Shown: positions 1 through 12,060 of the stretch, piece by piece
Layout: each line of letters opens with the position of its first letter
How positions within the stretch are numbered: position 1 is the stretch's first letter
Source of the DNA: Acridotheres tristis
Taxonomy: Eukaryota; Chordata; Aves; Passeriformes; Sturnidae
Assembly (NCBI GenBank): GCA_037013685.1
Contig: CM072891.1
Coordinates: forward strand, 20,808,501-20,872,500
Direction of reading: 5' to 3'
DNA: 64,000 nucleotides
Position numbers and translations under genes: made by a program
The notes under the pieces: model-generated
What the model was told of the DNA's origin: nothing
What the model saw: only the letters and a program-made list of their open reading frames with translations
The model's database searches: none

Positions 1-530
1 TAAGAGTTACCCCCATGAGGACTGGTAGCAACTACACTAGGAAGTCTTCTGCAAGCCACAATGTCTTTTTAATCATAGTTTGTCCTGTAAAGCTTGAACG
101 ACAGAAGATGTGCTTCCTTGCTGAATCCCTCCTCTTCCTGTGCTGCAGGAGCTGCAGACTCACAGCCACCACCACGTGTGCTCACTTGCAGACATTATGG
201 AGCAGATTTGAAATAGTGCCTCTGCTTAAACAGTTGCAAATGTTTCCCTGTTATTTCAGTTGGCAATCAAGCCAGTACTTTATTTTCCATTTATTTTCTC
301 TCCGATGCAGCAGAGTGGGAGAATACTCTGCAGCCACAAGTCAGAAACCAGAAGCTGGGAAGCAGAAAGGTGCACCAAAAGACAGGTCTTGTCATTAAGC
401 AAAATGTATTGCCCCAAGTACACACATTTCAGTCTCTGTTTCTTGCAGTCTGAGCATCACTTTTACTGCCCTGGCTTCATCTTCTTGCACCCCAACGTAT
501 TAATACATCTTAGAAGTACCCTAAAGTGTC

Positions 531-632
531 CTGAACTTTAATTTCCATCTGGTTCTCCCAGTTCCACAACTCGATTCAGGTCTCACCCCAAGGCCAGCAG
601 GAGGCAGGACGGCTTTTGGCTGGCTCTGGTGG
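531..632 (+). repeat. 102-bp direct duplication, copy 1
   Basis: This copy is identical to 2385-2486 except for about four substitutions over 102 bases. It starts CTGAACTTTAATTTCCATCT and ends GGCTGGCTCTGGTGG. Flanks of the two copies differ. The sequence is not CR1 and I do not recognise the family. Confidence 0.9.
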
Positions 633-2384
633 TGCTGGGGCTGGAGCCCCGGGAAGTTTGCCCCTCTCAGGCACGTTAGTCACTGCTCCCTGGCACGGCA
701 CAGCCCATGATTAGCATTTCCTTCCTACGCCAGTCCTTCATGCCGCCGCTTCAGCTCTGACTTTTTGTTTTCCTCCTTCCCCCCTTCCCAGCCAAAGGGG
801 AGAACAATTCCTGGAAAAGAAAAATGCTCTTTCTCCTGCATTGCCGAAACCTTTGCAGGGAGTTCTAGGGAGGAGAGAGTAGACTTTGGAGAACATATGG
901 CTAAAAGCATTTGGGTGTTTTCAGATGGTAAATGACCGATGAGGTCTCAAAGGGGTTTTATTTATAAATGATAGACTCCTGAGAGAGAAATAATTGCTGC
1001 TCTCCCAGGCGTAAAAAAGCAATTCACCTGACATAAAACCCAGGGATAAAATTAGCTAAATGAAAGCAAGATATGGCAACTGTATTAAGCTGCTTTTTTT
1101 TTTCTCTCTCTCCCTTCCCTGCTGAATGGTGAATCATTTTAATTTTGTTTTCCCCTCCTTTCTTGGAAGGAGAAAAAAAAAAAGCCAACGCCAAAGCAGT
1201 GCCTTGGGTCTGAAAGAACAGATGGTGCCCTGGGCGGCCCTCCGGAGCGCTCGGCAGCGTGCATTCCTCCACTGCAGCACTCAGATAACTGAGTTATACA
1301 GCACACGACCATCTGGTGTATGACACATCTTGTGTCCCCCGGACAATGCCCCAGCAAACCTCTTCAGGGGAGAGGTTAGTTTCTAGGGTAACAGCAGCAT
1401 GTGCAGCTCCAGGCCTTATTGAGATTCAGGGCTCCTCACTTGTCCCTATTCTTCTCCTCCCTATTGTTGTCACTTGAGCTTTTGCTGCTTGGTTACACCG
1501 AGACTGACAATATCCATCAGTATTTTGTCCCCGGCCCAGAAACCATTGTCTCCAAATTTTGTTTCATTATTTATGTTTTCAATATCCAATGGTTGACTGA
1601 AGCATCTGTTGTAGAGTGATAAGGCAAGTGCCTATTGAGGAGAGCTGAGCTGCTGCCTGACAACGATGGTTTGAATTATTTAGGTTGTGGTTGGACAAGC
1701 ATTTGCAAAAGGCAGGGTATCCGTGAAGCACTGAGGTGACTTTATTTCTCTGTTTCAGGTTTTTTTAGGTGCTTGCATCTTTTAATCCAGATCCCAAAAA
1801 AGCTTAAAGCTCCTGTAGATAAGTCAGCAATGAAGAAGTAGCTCTGTTCATTGACTGGAGGCCTCTGGATGTTTTCTTGCGGGAAACTATTTGGGATTGG
1901 AAAAAAAACAAAGGATGAGGGGTTCACCTTCCTTTTAATTTTCTGTGGGGTTTGTTTTGAAGCAACTTTGGAGTTTGAGTTTTCATTTTCTCCACTTATT
2001 CGAAGAGACAAGGTCTGACTTATGACCATGACCAAGCACTATGCACAGTACTCTAAAATTACATTTCAGCAAGATAAACTTAATCAGCAAAAAGAAGCAG
2101 TAGGTGTTTTCTCCACAAATAAAAGACACGTGCCCCACTGAACCATTTACTCCATTACAGAACAATTATACCAGCAGTGTTACCTTCCTCACATATCTGT
2201 AATTGTCACAGTCAGCCCAAATCTCCCCAAATTCTTCTTACATCTGCATGAAGTAGACTGGTCATTCAGTGGAGTGGAAAATACCTGTCCAAAAATGTAA
2301 GACATCAGGCATGAGGTCTAAGCATTAAAAATACACAACTAAGAAAGTACAACTGATGCCTAAGTAAAATTTGCTTAACTGAAC

Positions 2385-2486
2385 CTGAACCTTAATTTCC
2401 ATCTGGTTCTCCCACTTCCACAACTCGATTCAGGTCTCACTCCAAGGCCAGCAGGAGGCAGGAAGGCTTTTGGCTGGCTCTGGTGG
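2385..2486 (+). repeat. 102-bp direct duplication, copy 2, flanked by inverted repeats
   Basis: About 96 percent identical to 531-632 in the same orientation, starting 1854 bases away. Unlike copy 1, it is flanked by an imperfect inverted repeat: TTGCTTAACTGA at 2371-2382 and TCAGTTAAGGCAA at 2493-2505. This suggests it sits within, or was carried by, a fold-back element. Confidence 0.88.
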
Positions 2487-3784
2487 CAGGCCTCAGTTAA
2501 GGCAAGAGTAATTTTAAAATACTGCATTGCATGTCAGGTTCAGGTCAAGTATTAGAGAGCCAGAAAAAACAGTTAAGCGAGGTTCTGTATACATGTAAGA
2601 AATAATAATAACAACTATATATACTGATATTGTGAAAAATTTGCCATAACATAGAGTCTGATACATTGTTTTCACACATTTCTAAATGGAGATTTTGCTT
2701 TCAAAGTAACGTTTGTAAAATACAGATATATGACCTTAAGGCAATGTTTAAATCATTTGCCTAAAATGTTTCAGAGCTACTATGAGGAAAAGAGGAAAAA
2801 AGAATTGGGGTTTTCCCCCTCATGAAACAACATCTTTTTTGTAGACCGGTGGCAGGAAATAATGGTGAGATGCAACCCTGAGCCTGGTTTTAAATACTCT
2901 AATGAAATTCAGTTTTGAGTTGCAGCACGTTCTGCCCCTGACCTGCTTGTGAGGTGTGCCATGGTAAATGCATTTGCTTCATCACATGCTTGAGTTGGTC
3001 CCGATGATAAAACCAGAGCACATAAGGGTGCATGTGCAAGAGGAGGAGGAGCTGATGGTGGGCAAGCCTGGCTTAGTTATGTTTTGCTTGGCAGCTTTCA
3101 GCAGTGGGGAGGAAGGGCCATAGTTCCTATTTTCCTGTCTAAGTGTTGAAAGTTGTCAGCAATTTGCTCCATCAGAGCCTCTGCATTACCTCTGTAGGTG
3201 CAAAACCCTCCACTCAGCCAACCAGGGCCAGCTGGGAAGACACAGGTGAAACACCTGGGCTTCAGGTGTTTGTGAGTGTTCAGGGGAGGTCCAAATACCC
3301 AGGTCTGACACACGGACTGCAAAAGGGGGGTCAGTAGTGCAGCCTTTTTCCACTTCCCACAGCCCTCCTCCCTCCACTCTGCCCACTGCAGGGATGGGGT
3401 CTGCAGCCCTGAGGTACCTGAGCATCTCTGCAACTTCAGAGCAAGGGAACAGCTGAAAGTGTACCAGAGCAGGCCATCCCTCTGCAGAAGGTGCTCTGCT
3501 CTCCATGCAGTATCAGGTGAGGTGTTTCTTTAAGAATTGTGGAAGCTGCACCCAGTGTTGAGCCTTCAACTGGAACACTGTGTAGCAGTCTGGTTACTTG
3601 AGCTGGATGAGTTTTTCCTGAAAGTGGCATGGAGCAGAAGAAGGGTAATAGGGGTGGTCAGAGGAAATAAGGGCTTGTGTTGGGAGTTTCTCTGTCTAAC
3701 CCAATGAAAGAAAAGCCTAAGGTTGGCCTCAAAAACATACAGGAAGGAGAATTGCTGTTTCACCCAAAAGGCAATGCTGGCATG

Positions 3785-3823
3785 AGAAGAAGTAAGTTGA
3801 ACATGTAAGTTGAACATGTAAGT
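3785..3823 (+). repeat. Small tandem repeat GTAAGTTGAACAT
   Basis: A 13-base unit is present in about three partial or full copies. It is an unremarkable local duplication. Confidence 0.75.
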
Positions 3824-4021
3824 TGTCCGCAGATAGATTTTTGAAGGTTTCTAAACATCAGAGAAGGGGCTTTCTGCAACAGCACTCTGGTGAAAATACG
3901 GGGAACCAAACCTGGGAGCTTTAAGGTGCCACTTGATCAATTTGTGAGAGGTGATAGGTTGTGATTGCCTGCAAAGGCAGGGAACTGGTCCTTGTGACCC
4001 AGAACATCTCTCCCTCTCCAA

Positions 4022-4165
4022 TATTTCATCAGATTTAAAGCCAGAAGAGCCCATTAGATCATCTGGCCTGAATTTCTGTATGATACAGGCCATAGATCTC
4101 ATCCAGTTACACTTTGCTGAACCCAGCAATTTGTCTGACTTAGGCATTACCTTCCCATCACCAGA
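4022..4165 (-). mobile_element. Ancient degraded CR1 LINE 3' fragment
   Basis: The text around AGATCATCTGGCCTGAATTT and ATACAGGCCATAGA resembles, from memory, the reverse complement of old CR1 3' ends common to birds and turtles. It is heavily mutated and has no coding part. Confidence 0.55.
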
Positions 4166-7100
4166 GAAAGAAACATTATATATATATATATTTAAATAGA
4201 TATAATTTTTATCACAATTTAAAGAGAAGTGAAGGCACACAGAGGCACAAGTGATACATGCAGTATGGAAGCAGATGAGAGAACTCATTTTACCTCTAGA
4301 AGTTCTTGCCTGCAGACTTCAGCCTAGAAGGGTTTGTCCAAAGGAGCTGGTTTTATTTCCCTTGAGGAAAAGAGGAGCTGCCATTTTCTTGCCTCTGATC
4401 AATCCAGAGTGAGGAAGGTGAGCCAGGCAGACACTGCACATTGCAATGTCCCTGCCTTTACTGTCTTGTCACTTCAAGGGCACTAATGAGGAGCAAATAC
4501 GGGGTGAAAAGAAAGCTCAAGGGATCTCCATCTGTGAAAGCAAAGGCTGCTTACAGGAAAAATTTCAGCTCAACCAGGAGGGAACTTTCATCTTTCCCAT
4601 TTTACGTAGAGGAAGGACAAGCCACAGAGTATAAAGCTTTGCTCAATTATATGAAGAAGTGAGCATTTTTCTGGGATTGCACAAAGATAAATGTGTAGTG
4701 CTTGAGGGCCACACTTGACCATGCTGTTCTGCCTTTGTCAAAACCTCTGAGAGTCAGATGAAGCCAACCAGTTTTTCATATAATGTGTTTCATTGACAGC
4801 ATAGTAAATGGCCTCTTAGCAAAGAGGTCCTCTTTGGAAAGGATCACTGAAGAGTCAGAAAAGCAAATTAAATTAAGAAGCATAAAGCAGAGTGCCATGG
4901 GCAGAGGGCAGAAGAATATACTGCTGTTTGTGTGTGATCTAAGAAGTCAAAGGTACTCAGTTTTTCCAGGAATATCTGAATACTTTCGTATAAAAAAAGA
5001 AAAAAAATCATGGCACAGACTGTTTAGAGGAAAAAGCAAAACAAAACAAGTGGGACCGTGAGACATGAAGCAATTTGCATCTAAATGCCTTTTAGAGATA
5101 AGAACGTGTTCAGAGGAAAACACAGTATTGCCAGTTCACGAGACTTACTTTCTGGTATCTTTGTGGGAACCAAATGAATTGCAAAACATCTGCAAGGTCC
5201 AAAGTGTCAATTATGCCTTTATGTACGTGGAGGAAATGTCACATGATGGAGGCAGTCATTGGACATGGTCAATTGTAGGGTTTTATCCTTTGCTTAGCCT
5301 TAAAGCCTCGCTCAACAGTCAGGTTAGACAATGGCACTGTCAGAGCGGGAGATGGATCAGTTTGGCCACTCAGAGGAGGTGCTTATCAGCACAGAAAGTG
5401 TCCCCAGCCTCGGACAGCGCTGACATTTTGCTTGCAAAGCCTGGCTCAGGGCTGCTTCGAACAAGTAGGCTTCCAGATTTGCACGTCTAGAAGCAGCCAA
5501 ACGAAAAACCGAGCACAAAGCACAGATATCAGCTAGGATTTGCAAAAGGAATCGTGCAAATGAAGTCATTTTCCAAAGCTTCCCTTAAATCAGATCAGTG
5601 TTTCTTGGTAAGATTTCTCCTCCACAATTTATTTTTAAAAATGCCAACTTTGCAGAAGCATCTTACAGGAACATATAAAAGGAGGTTGTGCATCATTCAA
5701 GGACCGTAGGAGCTGCCAAACGAGAAGAATGGTTTTGAAAGGCCCATATGTGTGACTCTGAATGCCAAATATCCTCATTTTAATGGCTTGTGTGTTACAG
5801 TTTATATTGAGCACTTCAACAAGTCCCAGTAATATTCTTTCTGGATTTGCAAACTTGCACTGCTTCTCCAGGAAACTTTTAAACCCAGCACCATTTGCAA
5901 TACACAGTTTGTGTGTGTTTTACTACAAACAATGTCTGCACAAAACAGCATCTACAGTCAGTAAAATAGCACAGAAATGCCACTGGCACCATTTCCAGCT
6001 GTGCTCCAGCCTGGGCTCTGATCTCTAGTTTACACCATGGTTAATCACTCTCCAGTCCATGCTATCCATGTGTCAGCTGGCATGTCTAGGGCCTTCAAAG
6101 CCCACACAGATGCTGTCAGAACCTGTGTGCAACAGCCAGCTGCAAGAGGGGATCTGTAGGGGTCATTTTTTGTGGCAGCTAATGGAAGATATTTCTGCAG
6201 AACCAAATGGGACAGTTTCTCCAAAGTTCGGTTTCTAGGTTTGTTCGAAGAAAATCAACAGCCTGAACTGCATCAGCCTTGTCAACTCCACAGCTGCAAC
6301 CATCATCCTCTTTAATTACACATTTTCACATGCAGATTATTGGCATCAGCTCCCCTCCCATCATGGAAGCTTTGGACTGAGCTTGTAAACGTTATTTTTA
6401 ATTATTATATTATTGCATCACTATAGATGCTTTTGTAAAGCCTGCGTGACTGGGCAAACGTGTCTGGCTTCACTCTGAGTGTGTCCCACCAAATGGGATG
6501 CCATTTACAAGATATGAGCCAGGCTGGATAAGAAAATGAGCAGCAGATGGGGGAAGGAGGAGGCAGAGAGAGGAAATGTTTGGTAAGAAGTAACTAACTC
6601 CTTCTGGCACGTGTGTTTGTGCTGCTGGACTGTGGTGTTGGTGATGACACTGTAACACCATCATGTAACCTACACCAAAAAAATAGGAGCCCAAATTATG
6701 TAACTTTTAAGATATATTTTTAGGGTCAAGGTAGAATTCTGGGACAAGGGATTCTAGATCTGTGTGCTCAGGCAAGGAGATAAATGAGCAGAAAGGGAGA
6801 CATGCAGAACAAGTGTTTTCTATTGCTTCAGAAAGTGTGCAGCCAAAACTGGAAATTGAACATTAAGAACAAAATCTATTCTGAATTGGAAGAGCCTTCA
6901 CGCTGTTTTAACCTGTATTTTTGTATTTAGTATAGCTGTGTTTACCAGTGCAATGTGGGAGAGAGCTTGGGGGAGATTTTACCTGCAGAAGGAGTTCAGC
7001 CCCCTGCTGAACTCCTAATCTCTGCATCCTCCTGCCCTTGGCCTACAGAAGCTGTTCTGTCTAAAGTACTGGTCAAAAGCCTGGCTTAAATTAATATACC

Positions 7101-10100
7101 CAAGAGGAGAATGATGGTTTTGCTCTGGTTGTGACGAGCTGTCAGTGACTAAACAAGTTATGACAAGGTAACCCATACACCTTAAGAAGAAAAACAACTG
7201 GAAAAGGGATAGAATTTGCTCTGCTGGGGAGGAGTAAGTTGCCTAATAATCAAAATGACAGCATTTATTTAAAGTTTGCTGGATAAGCCTACCAAGACAG
7301 GTATTCCAGGAAAGAGTGGAGCTCATATCACAATTCCAGGAATGGAAAGGATTTTTATGAAGGGAGCAGACACAGATTGTGAGCACTGTGAGATAAACCC
7401 ACTGGACAAGTCTGAAGTGCATCACTATTTGGAATGGATTACAGCAACACAGGTTTGGCTTGCATTTGTAAGGGAGCATGAGGAAAGACTACTACACAAG
7501 ACAGTTCTAGCAGCAAAATTACTTGAAGGGATGATTCCTGGAAACTGTTCTTAGTTTGGAATGTATGGCAACAGTTTCCCTGTGCCAATGAAGCTTGTGT
7601 AAGTAATATCTCTGTAAAATAAAACATTTAATACAGTATAAAATCCAGCATCTGATGGCGAATGGATCAGGCTCTAGCCTTCAAAACGTCTCTAGAGGAA
7701 AAGAGTAAATGCCAGGAAGAGTCAGACTGTTGTCCATCACCTCTGTGGGAGAAAATGGCTCATATTTACGGGAGCGGAAATCACACAAAACCATACCATT
7801 TCTAACTGGGCAAAGGTGTCTGCTAGAATTTCTTATTTCTGCGTTGGTTAATATCCTTTCACGTGTTTAGAAGAATTATCTAACAACTGAACTGAACTCA
7901 AAATGTTAGTGTCTTGTTCCTCCTAAGATCTTGTCATCAAGAAAACAGCAAAGTGTTTAATGGACTCATACTATTTTGGGTTCTTGAGAAATTGATGAGT
8001 AACCAACTGATAAGGGTAGATGCCTTCAAAGCCAGTTGTGCGTGGAAAAATGCAGGTTTATCAGGAGAGAAACTTGTATTTCTTCAAACCTTTATGCGGC
8101 AGGGTCAGTGACCGCATCATTCCTGTCCTCTGCAAAGGGGGGAGATGAATGCCAATGGCTCCTCTCAGGAGCTCTTTTTTAATCTGAAAAGACTCCAATT
8201 CACATATTTTACAAATCTGAGATTTGTATATAAGAGATGGACTTTTTGTCACACACCTCACAGGTAAAAATTGTTGGCATATACTGAGCATGCTGAGAAT
8301 ACACCAGGGAATTATCCAGATGGTAGTTCCCTGTGGATTTGGGAATATTGGTGGCACTTCGAGCTTTACCCTGCCTAAAAGATTAGAGTAGAAAGTTAGG
8401 AACTGCCAACATGTTTATTTTGCAAAACAAGGACTGTTTTACCTCCAGCTGCCTTGTGCCTCCTCTCTGGCAAATTCACTGCTCACAGGTCAAATAAGAA
8501 GGCAATTTTTGCCATCATCAAAACGAGGATTCATTAAGATTGCATAAATCCAAGCCTTGAATACCTCCTGTTCAAGTGGTGAAAATACTGTAAGGAGATG
8601 CAGTGGGAGCTGAGCCAGGCTTAGCACTCTCCTGGTTACACAGACCATAGGATGAAGGTGGATGTCTCCGAGGAAACCAGGCTGCCACAGCAATTTGCTG
8701 CTAGATACCACACTGTGGCTTGAAATGAATGGTATTTAGGCTATTAACAGGCAAGACAGTGGCTTAAAACAGCAGCTATTACTTCACCAATTGTGATCTG
8801 GTAATTTGTTTTCTGAGTAGCAGCTTCTGAACGCATAGGGTTACCCAAAAGTTTTTGGGTTTCTTTGTTGCAAAAAGGAGCTTTTCAGCTCTTTATTTGA
8901 GGTGGAGTGGAGGTGGGAAGTGTGATCAGATTGCAAAGCATCCTGAAAGTGGACAAAACCCGGTTTGTATGCACCTGGCACATAATTGACTTCAGCTTGC
9001 AGCCTCTGAGCAGTGTTGTGCCCTTTGCCAGATCCATGATGTTCACGGGTGTGGGACAGCCAAGCAGGAATACCCCCATGAATAAAACTCCTCCCTGCTG
9101 GCTCTTTGCTGCCCTCCTTACCCAATTCCTTCTGCACAGAGCCTTGGAAAATACCTTGTTCTGGGTGAGTAGCACTACCAGTGTGTTGTCAAGGAGGATG
9201 GAGGGGCAACATCTATGGGTAATGTTTTAATCCTTCCGTGCTTATCTATAGAGGAGTCAACAAAATGCTTCATCATCTCCTTTCTCTGTTAAACACAGGT
9301 AAGGAAAGCTTAGGATAGTATTTTTCTTGTGGTGTATTTTGGAGTTGTTAGCTAAGTAGGTTTGCCTCTAGTAGAGAAACTTGCTCTGTGCTGTTTATCA
9401 GGAAAAGATCAAGAGCAGAAAATGTGCACTGAGCTGCCAAAAAGCCCCCATCATCTGTGATGATACTCTCAGGTACACAGCTAGGGTTTAACTAGGTGTG
9501 CTCTACAAGGAAGCAATGCAATGTTCCATTTGGCAGCTGTGTAAATGCTGCTGAGAGAGAATAATTTCAGCTCTTGGGGTCTCAGCAGTTGCTCAGCTCA
9601 GGGGCCTCTAAGAAGGAGCCATGGCAGATCAGACTGGGACAGGTTTTTGGCACGTCCTTCTTCAAAGTGCAATGTCTTGATCCCAGATCTATCCACCTGT
9701 GTGCTCCTTCTCCATCTCAGGGCTCCCCACTTACCCTGGAAATGCTCCCGCTCTCACAGACCCATGCACAAAAACATGTTAAGGCAAGTTTCTCGTATCT
9801 GATCAGCAATGTCAGGTCCCTGTGTTTCAATGGACCCAGCCTGAACCCTCCTGAAGATGGATTCTGGCAAGAATGAAGCACCAGGCAGCCCAAACTATGG
9901 AGGAGTTGAGGTCCCCTCCAAAAAGAAACAACATTTTCCAAATCCACTCACAATCCTGTCCTTTAATTCTGCACTATTTAGATTAAACTTTTTTCTTTTT
10001 CTCTTTGCACTCTTAGTGTTGGCCTCACTAGTTGTCCTATATTTTTTGGACCTCTAATGTGTTTATTCAAACAGCATTTGTTAAGATTTGAGCCTTATCT

Positions 10101-11589
10101 CCCGTGTTTGAATACTAGGTCTGTCCCTTTTTTGCCCACTTATCTTTCTGGGATTCTGTATGTTTTGATACCTCTTCTTTTTACTAAATACTCCCCTTAA
10201 AAAATACTGCATTTGATTTTGCATAATGGTAGATTTTGCTCCTGGAACAACTCTGCCACCTTTCTTTGGCCAAATTACATGTGTGTCAGTTATTAACGAA
10301 ATATAATCTAACATGACACTTGGAGTTTTTTTAATCGATCCAAAAATCAACATTTAAGTACTTTAGCCAGGTGAGTGATAGCAAAACTATTGTGAAAAAG
10401 CATTACCCTCATTTTAAAATCTCTTCAGGTGTTTTTGTGTAATGAAATTAAAATTGCACATACTTGTCTGAAAAATCATCAGGGTTACTCATTGTATTCT
10501 CAATGTTATTGCTGGAGATTTAAATGTGCTCTGTGCCCTGTGGCCAATTAAAACACTTGCTCTGTGATTTCTATTCTAATTGCTGCAGTCAGATTGGAGT
10601 CTGGGTCTGCAGGAGTTTAGGAAGAATGGAGCAGGTGGGAAGCAGGATGGCAACAAGGGTCAAACTTTGTTAATTCACAGATTAAATACAGGAATATGTT
10701 TCAGTGAAATGGAAATTAAGCTTTAAAAAATCAAACCTTCTGGCCCAACCACATGGATAAGTATCAAAGGAGTCAAAACTTTATTATTGCCTTCACTAGT
10801 CTTAAAAAGCAGACAAAGCAGTCAAGGCTTTGGAAGTGCACCTGATGATCTCAGCTAATAATTTTAAAGTCCGTGCAATTTGCTCCCTTTATTAGAAATT
10901 TGCTCCCTGCATTAGAAAGCTGTCAGGTACAAACCGTTCCAGTGAAGACCACCTTGTTTGAGAAGTCCAGCTGCTATGAGAATAGGAGCAGTACAGAGAT
11001 CTCTGTTTTCTCACTCCAGCACGATTAGCTGCCCCACACACACCTTCCTTAGCATCCTGCAGGTACTGCTAACACCTGCTGCCTTAAGCATCACATGAGT
11101 TGTATCTCACTGGGGTTGAACAAGTGACTTTAGCTCTGTTGGGTGGCTATGGACAGGTGGCTCTGTCCCAAAATAGACTTATTTGTTGCCCCTTTTCCAC
11201 CTGCAGCTCTTCCCTCGTAACCAGAGACAGCACAGGTTATCTCCACACCCCTGTTTAACGAGTCTGGGGTAGCAGCTTCATTTCTTGCTCAAGGTTAAGG
11301 TCTTCGCGGCAGGAGCCTAAGTGGAACTCCTCACACACCTCTTCACCCGGAAACGCAGCAGCATGTGAGAAAATGTTGTCAATGCCTCTGTCCTGCCCTC
11401 ACTGCCTTTGGGTTTATCCCCCAAAACTGGGAGGTGGAATTGTAGTGAGACATGGTGCCACCTTACACCTTTGTTCTTCTGCTGTCTTTGCCCGGGTGGA
11501 TGCTCAGTAGCTTTGAGCGGCGACTGTCTGCGATGAGTCCATTCCAACGCGGATTTTTGGAAAATGGCTCAAACGACTATTTTTTTTTT
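4166..11589. other. Intergenic sequence without recognised genes
   Basis: AT-moderate sequence with short frames only. It includes an ATG-initiated frame of 92 codons (7276-7554) and a hairpin-forming repeat (6984-7026). Neither is assigned a function. The stretch 5060-5560 is repeat-free and could be conserved noncoding sequence. Confidence 0.55.
10875..10918 (+). repeat. 20-base tandem duplication
   Basis: AATTTGCTCCCTTTATTAGA is followed at once by AATTTGCTCCCTGCATTAGA. Confidence 0.8.
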
Positions 11590-12060
11590 TTCCCCTGGAA
11601 TGCCTGGATGCGAGGGATGCGTGGAGCGCTCCCACCCTCCTCCTCCTCCACCTTTGGGGCTGTCCCGCTCTCCGCTCCAGCAGCAGCAGCAGCCGGGCGG
11701 GGGCTGCGCTGGGGCCACTCGCCCTTGTCGGGAGGGATTGCCGGGGCTCTCAGCGCTGCCGTGGCGCTGGCGGGGACCCTGGGCAGGCTCTGTCCCCTCC
11801 CGGCGTGCGGGGCTCAGCGGGGCCAGCAGAGGGAGCGCACACGACGCGGTGCTGTTGCGGCTCCCGGCGGGGGCTGGGGGTGCTCGGAAAGGAAAGAATT
11901 CCGCAAGCCTCCCCGTCTCGTCCTTTCCCCATCCTGGCCGCAGCCCGCGCGAATGTGGGGGTTTTTTTCCCGTTGTTTTTACGCTGCAAGGCAGTCTGGG
12001 CAGTTCCTGTTGCGGGGCTGAACCCGCGCCCTAAGGGTTGTGAGTTTGGGCTTCGTCCTC
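11590..12060. promoter_or_regulatory. Isolated CpG island, about 470 bases
   Basis: Sequence from about 11590 to 12060 is strongly GC- and CpG-rich, with a short CAG run (11677-11691), between AT-rich flanks. It has several overlapping chance frames (up to 189 codons). None has a recognisable domain. Such orphan islands are often promoters of noncoding transcripts. No gene body is visible next to it. Confidence 0.5.

Larger units (their letters stand above)
1..4021. other. Intergenic sequence, left edge
   Basis: No gene is recognisable. The frames present are short and family-less. The only structured items are the two 102-bp copies (531-632, 2385-2486) and short A/T runs. By synteny KCNQ1 should lie to the left, but none of its C-terminal exons was seen here. 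Confidence 0.6.

Noticed and set aside
5065..5490. 141-codon frame, considered as a possible KCNQ1 C-terminal exon
   Set aside because: It lacks any KCNQ1 tail text and typical exon borders. Its amino-acid content looks random.
11452..12034. Two overlapping frames of 189 and 156 codons
   Set aside because: Both are a consequence of the CpG island. They overlap each other and a minus-strand frame and show no recognisable motif.
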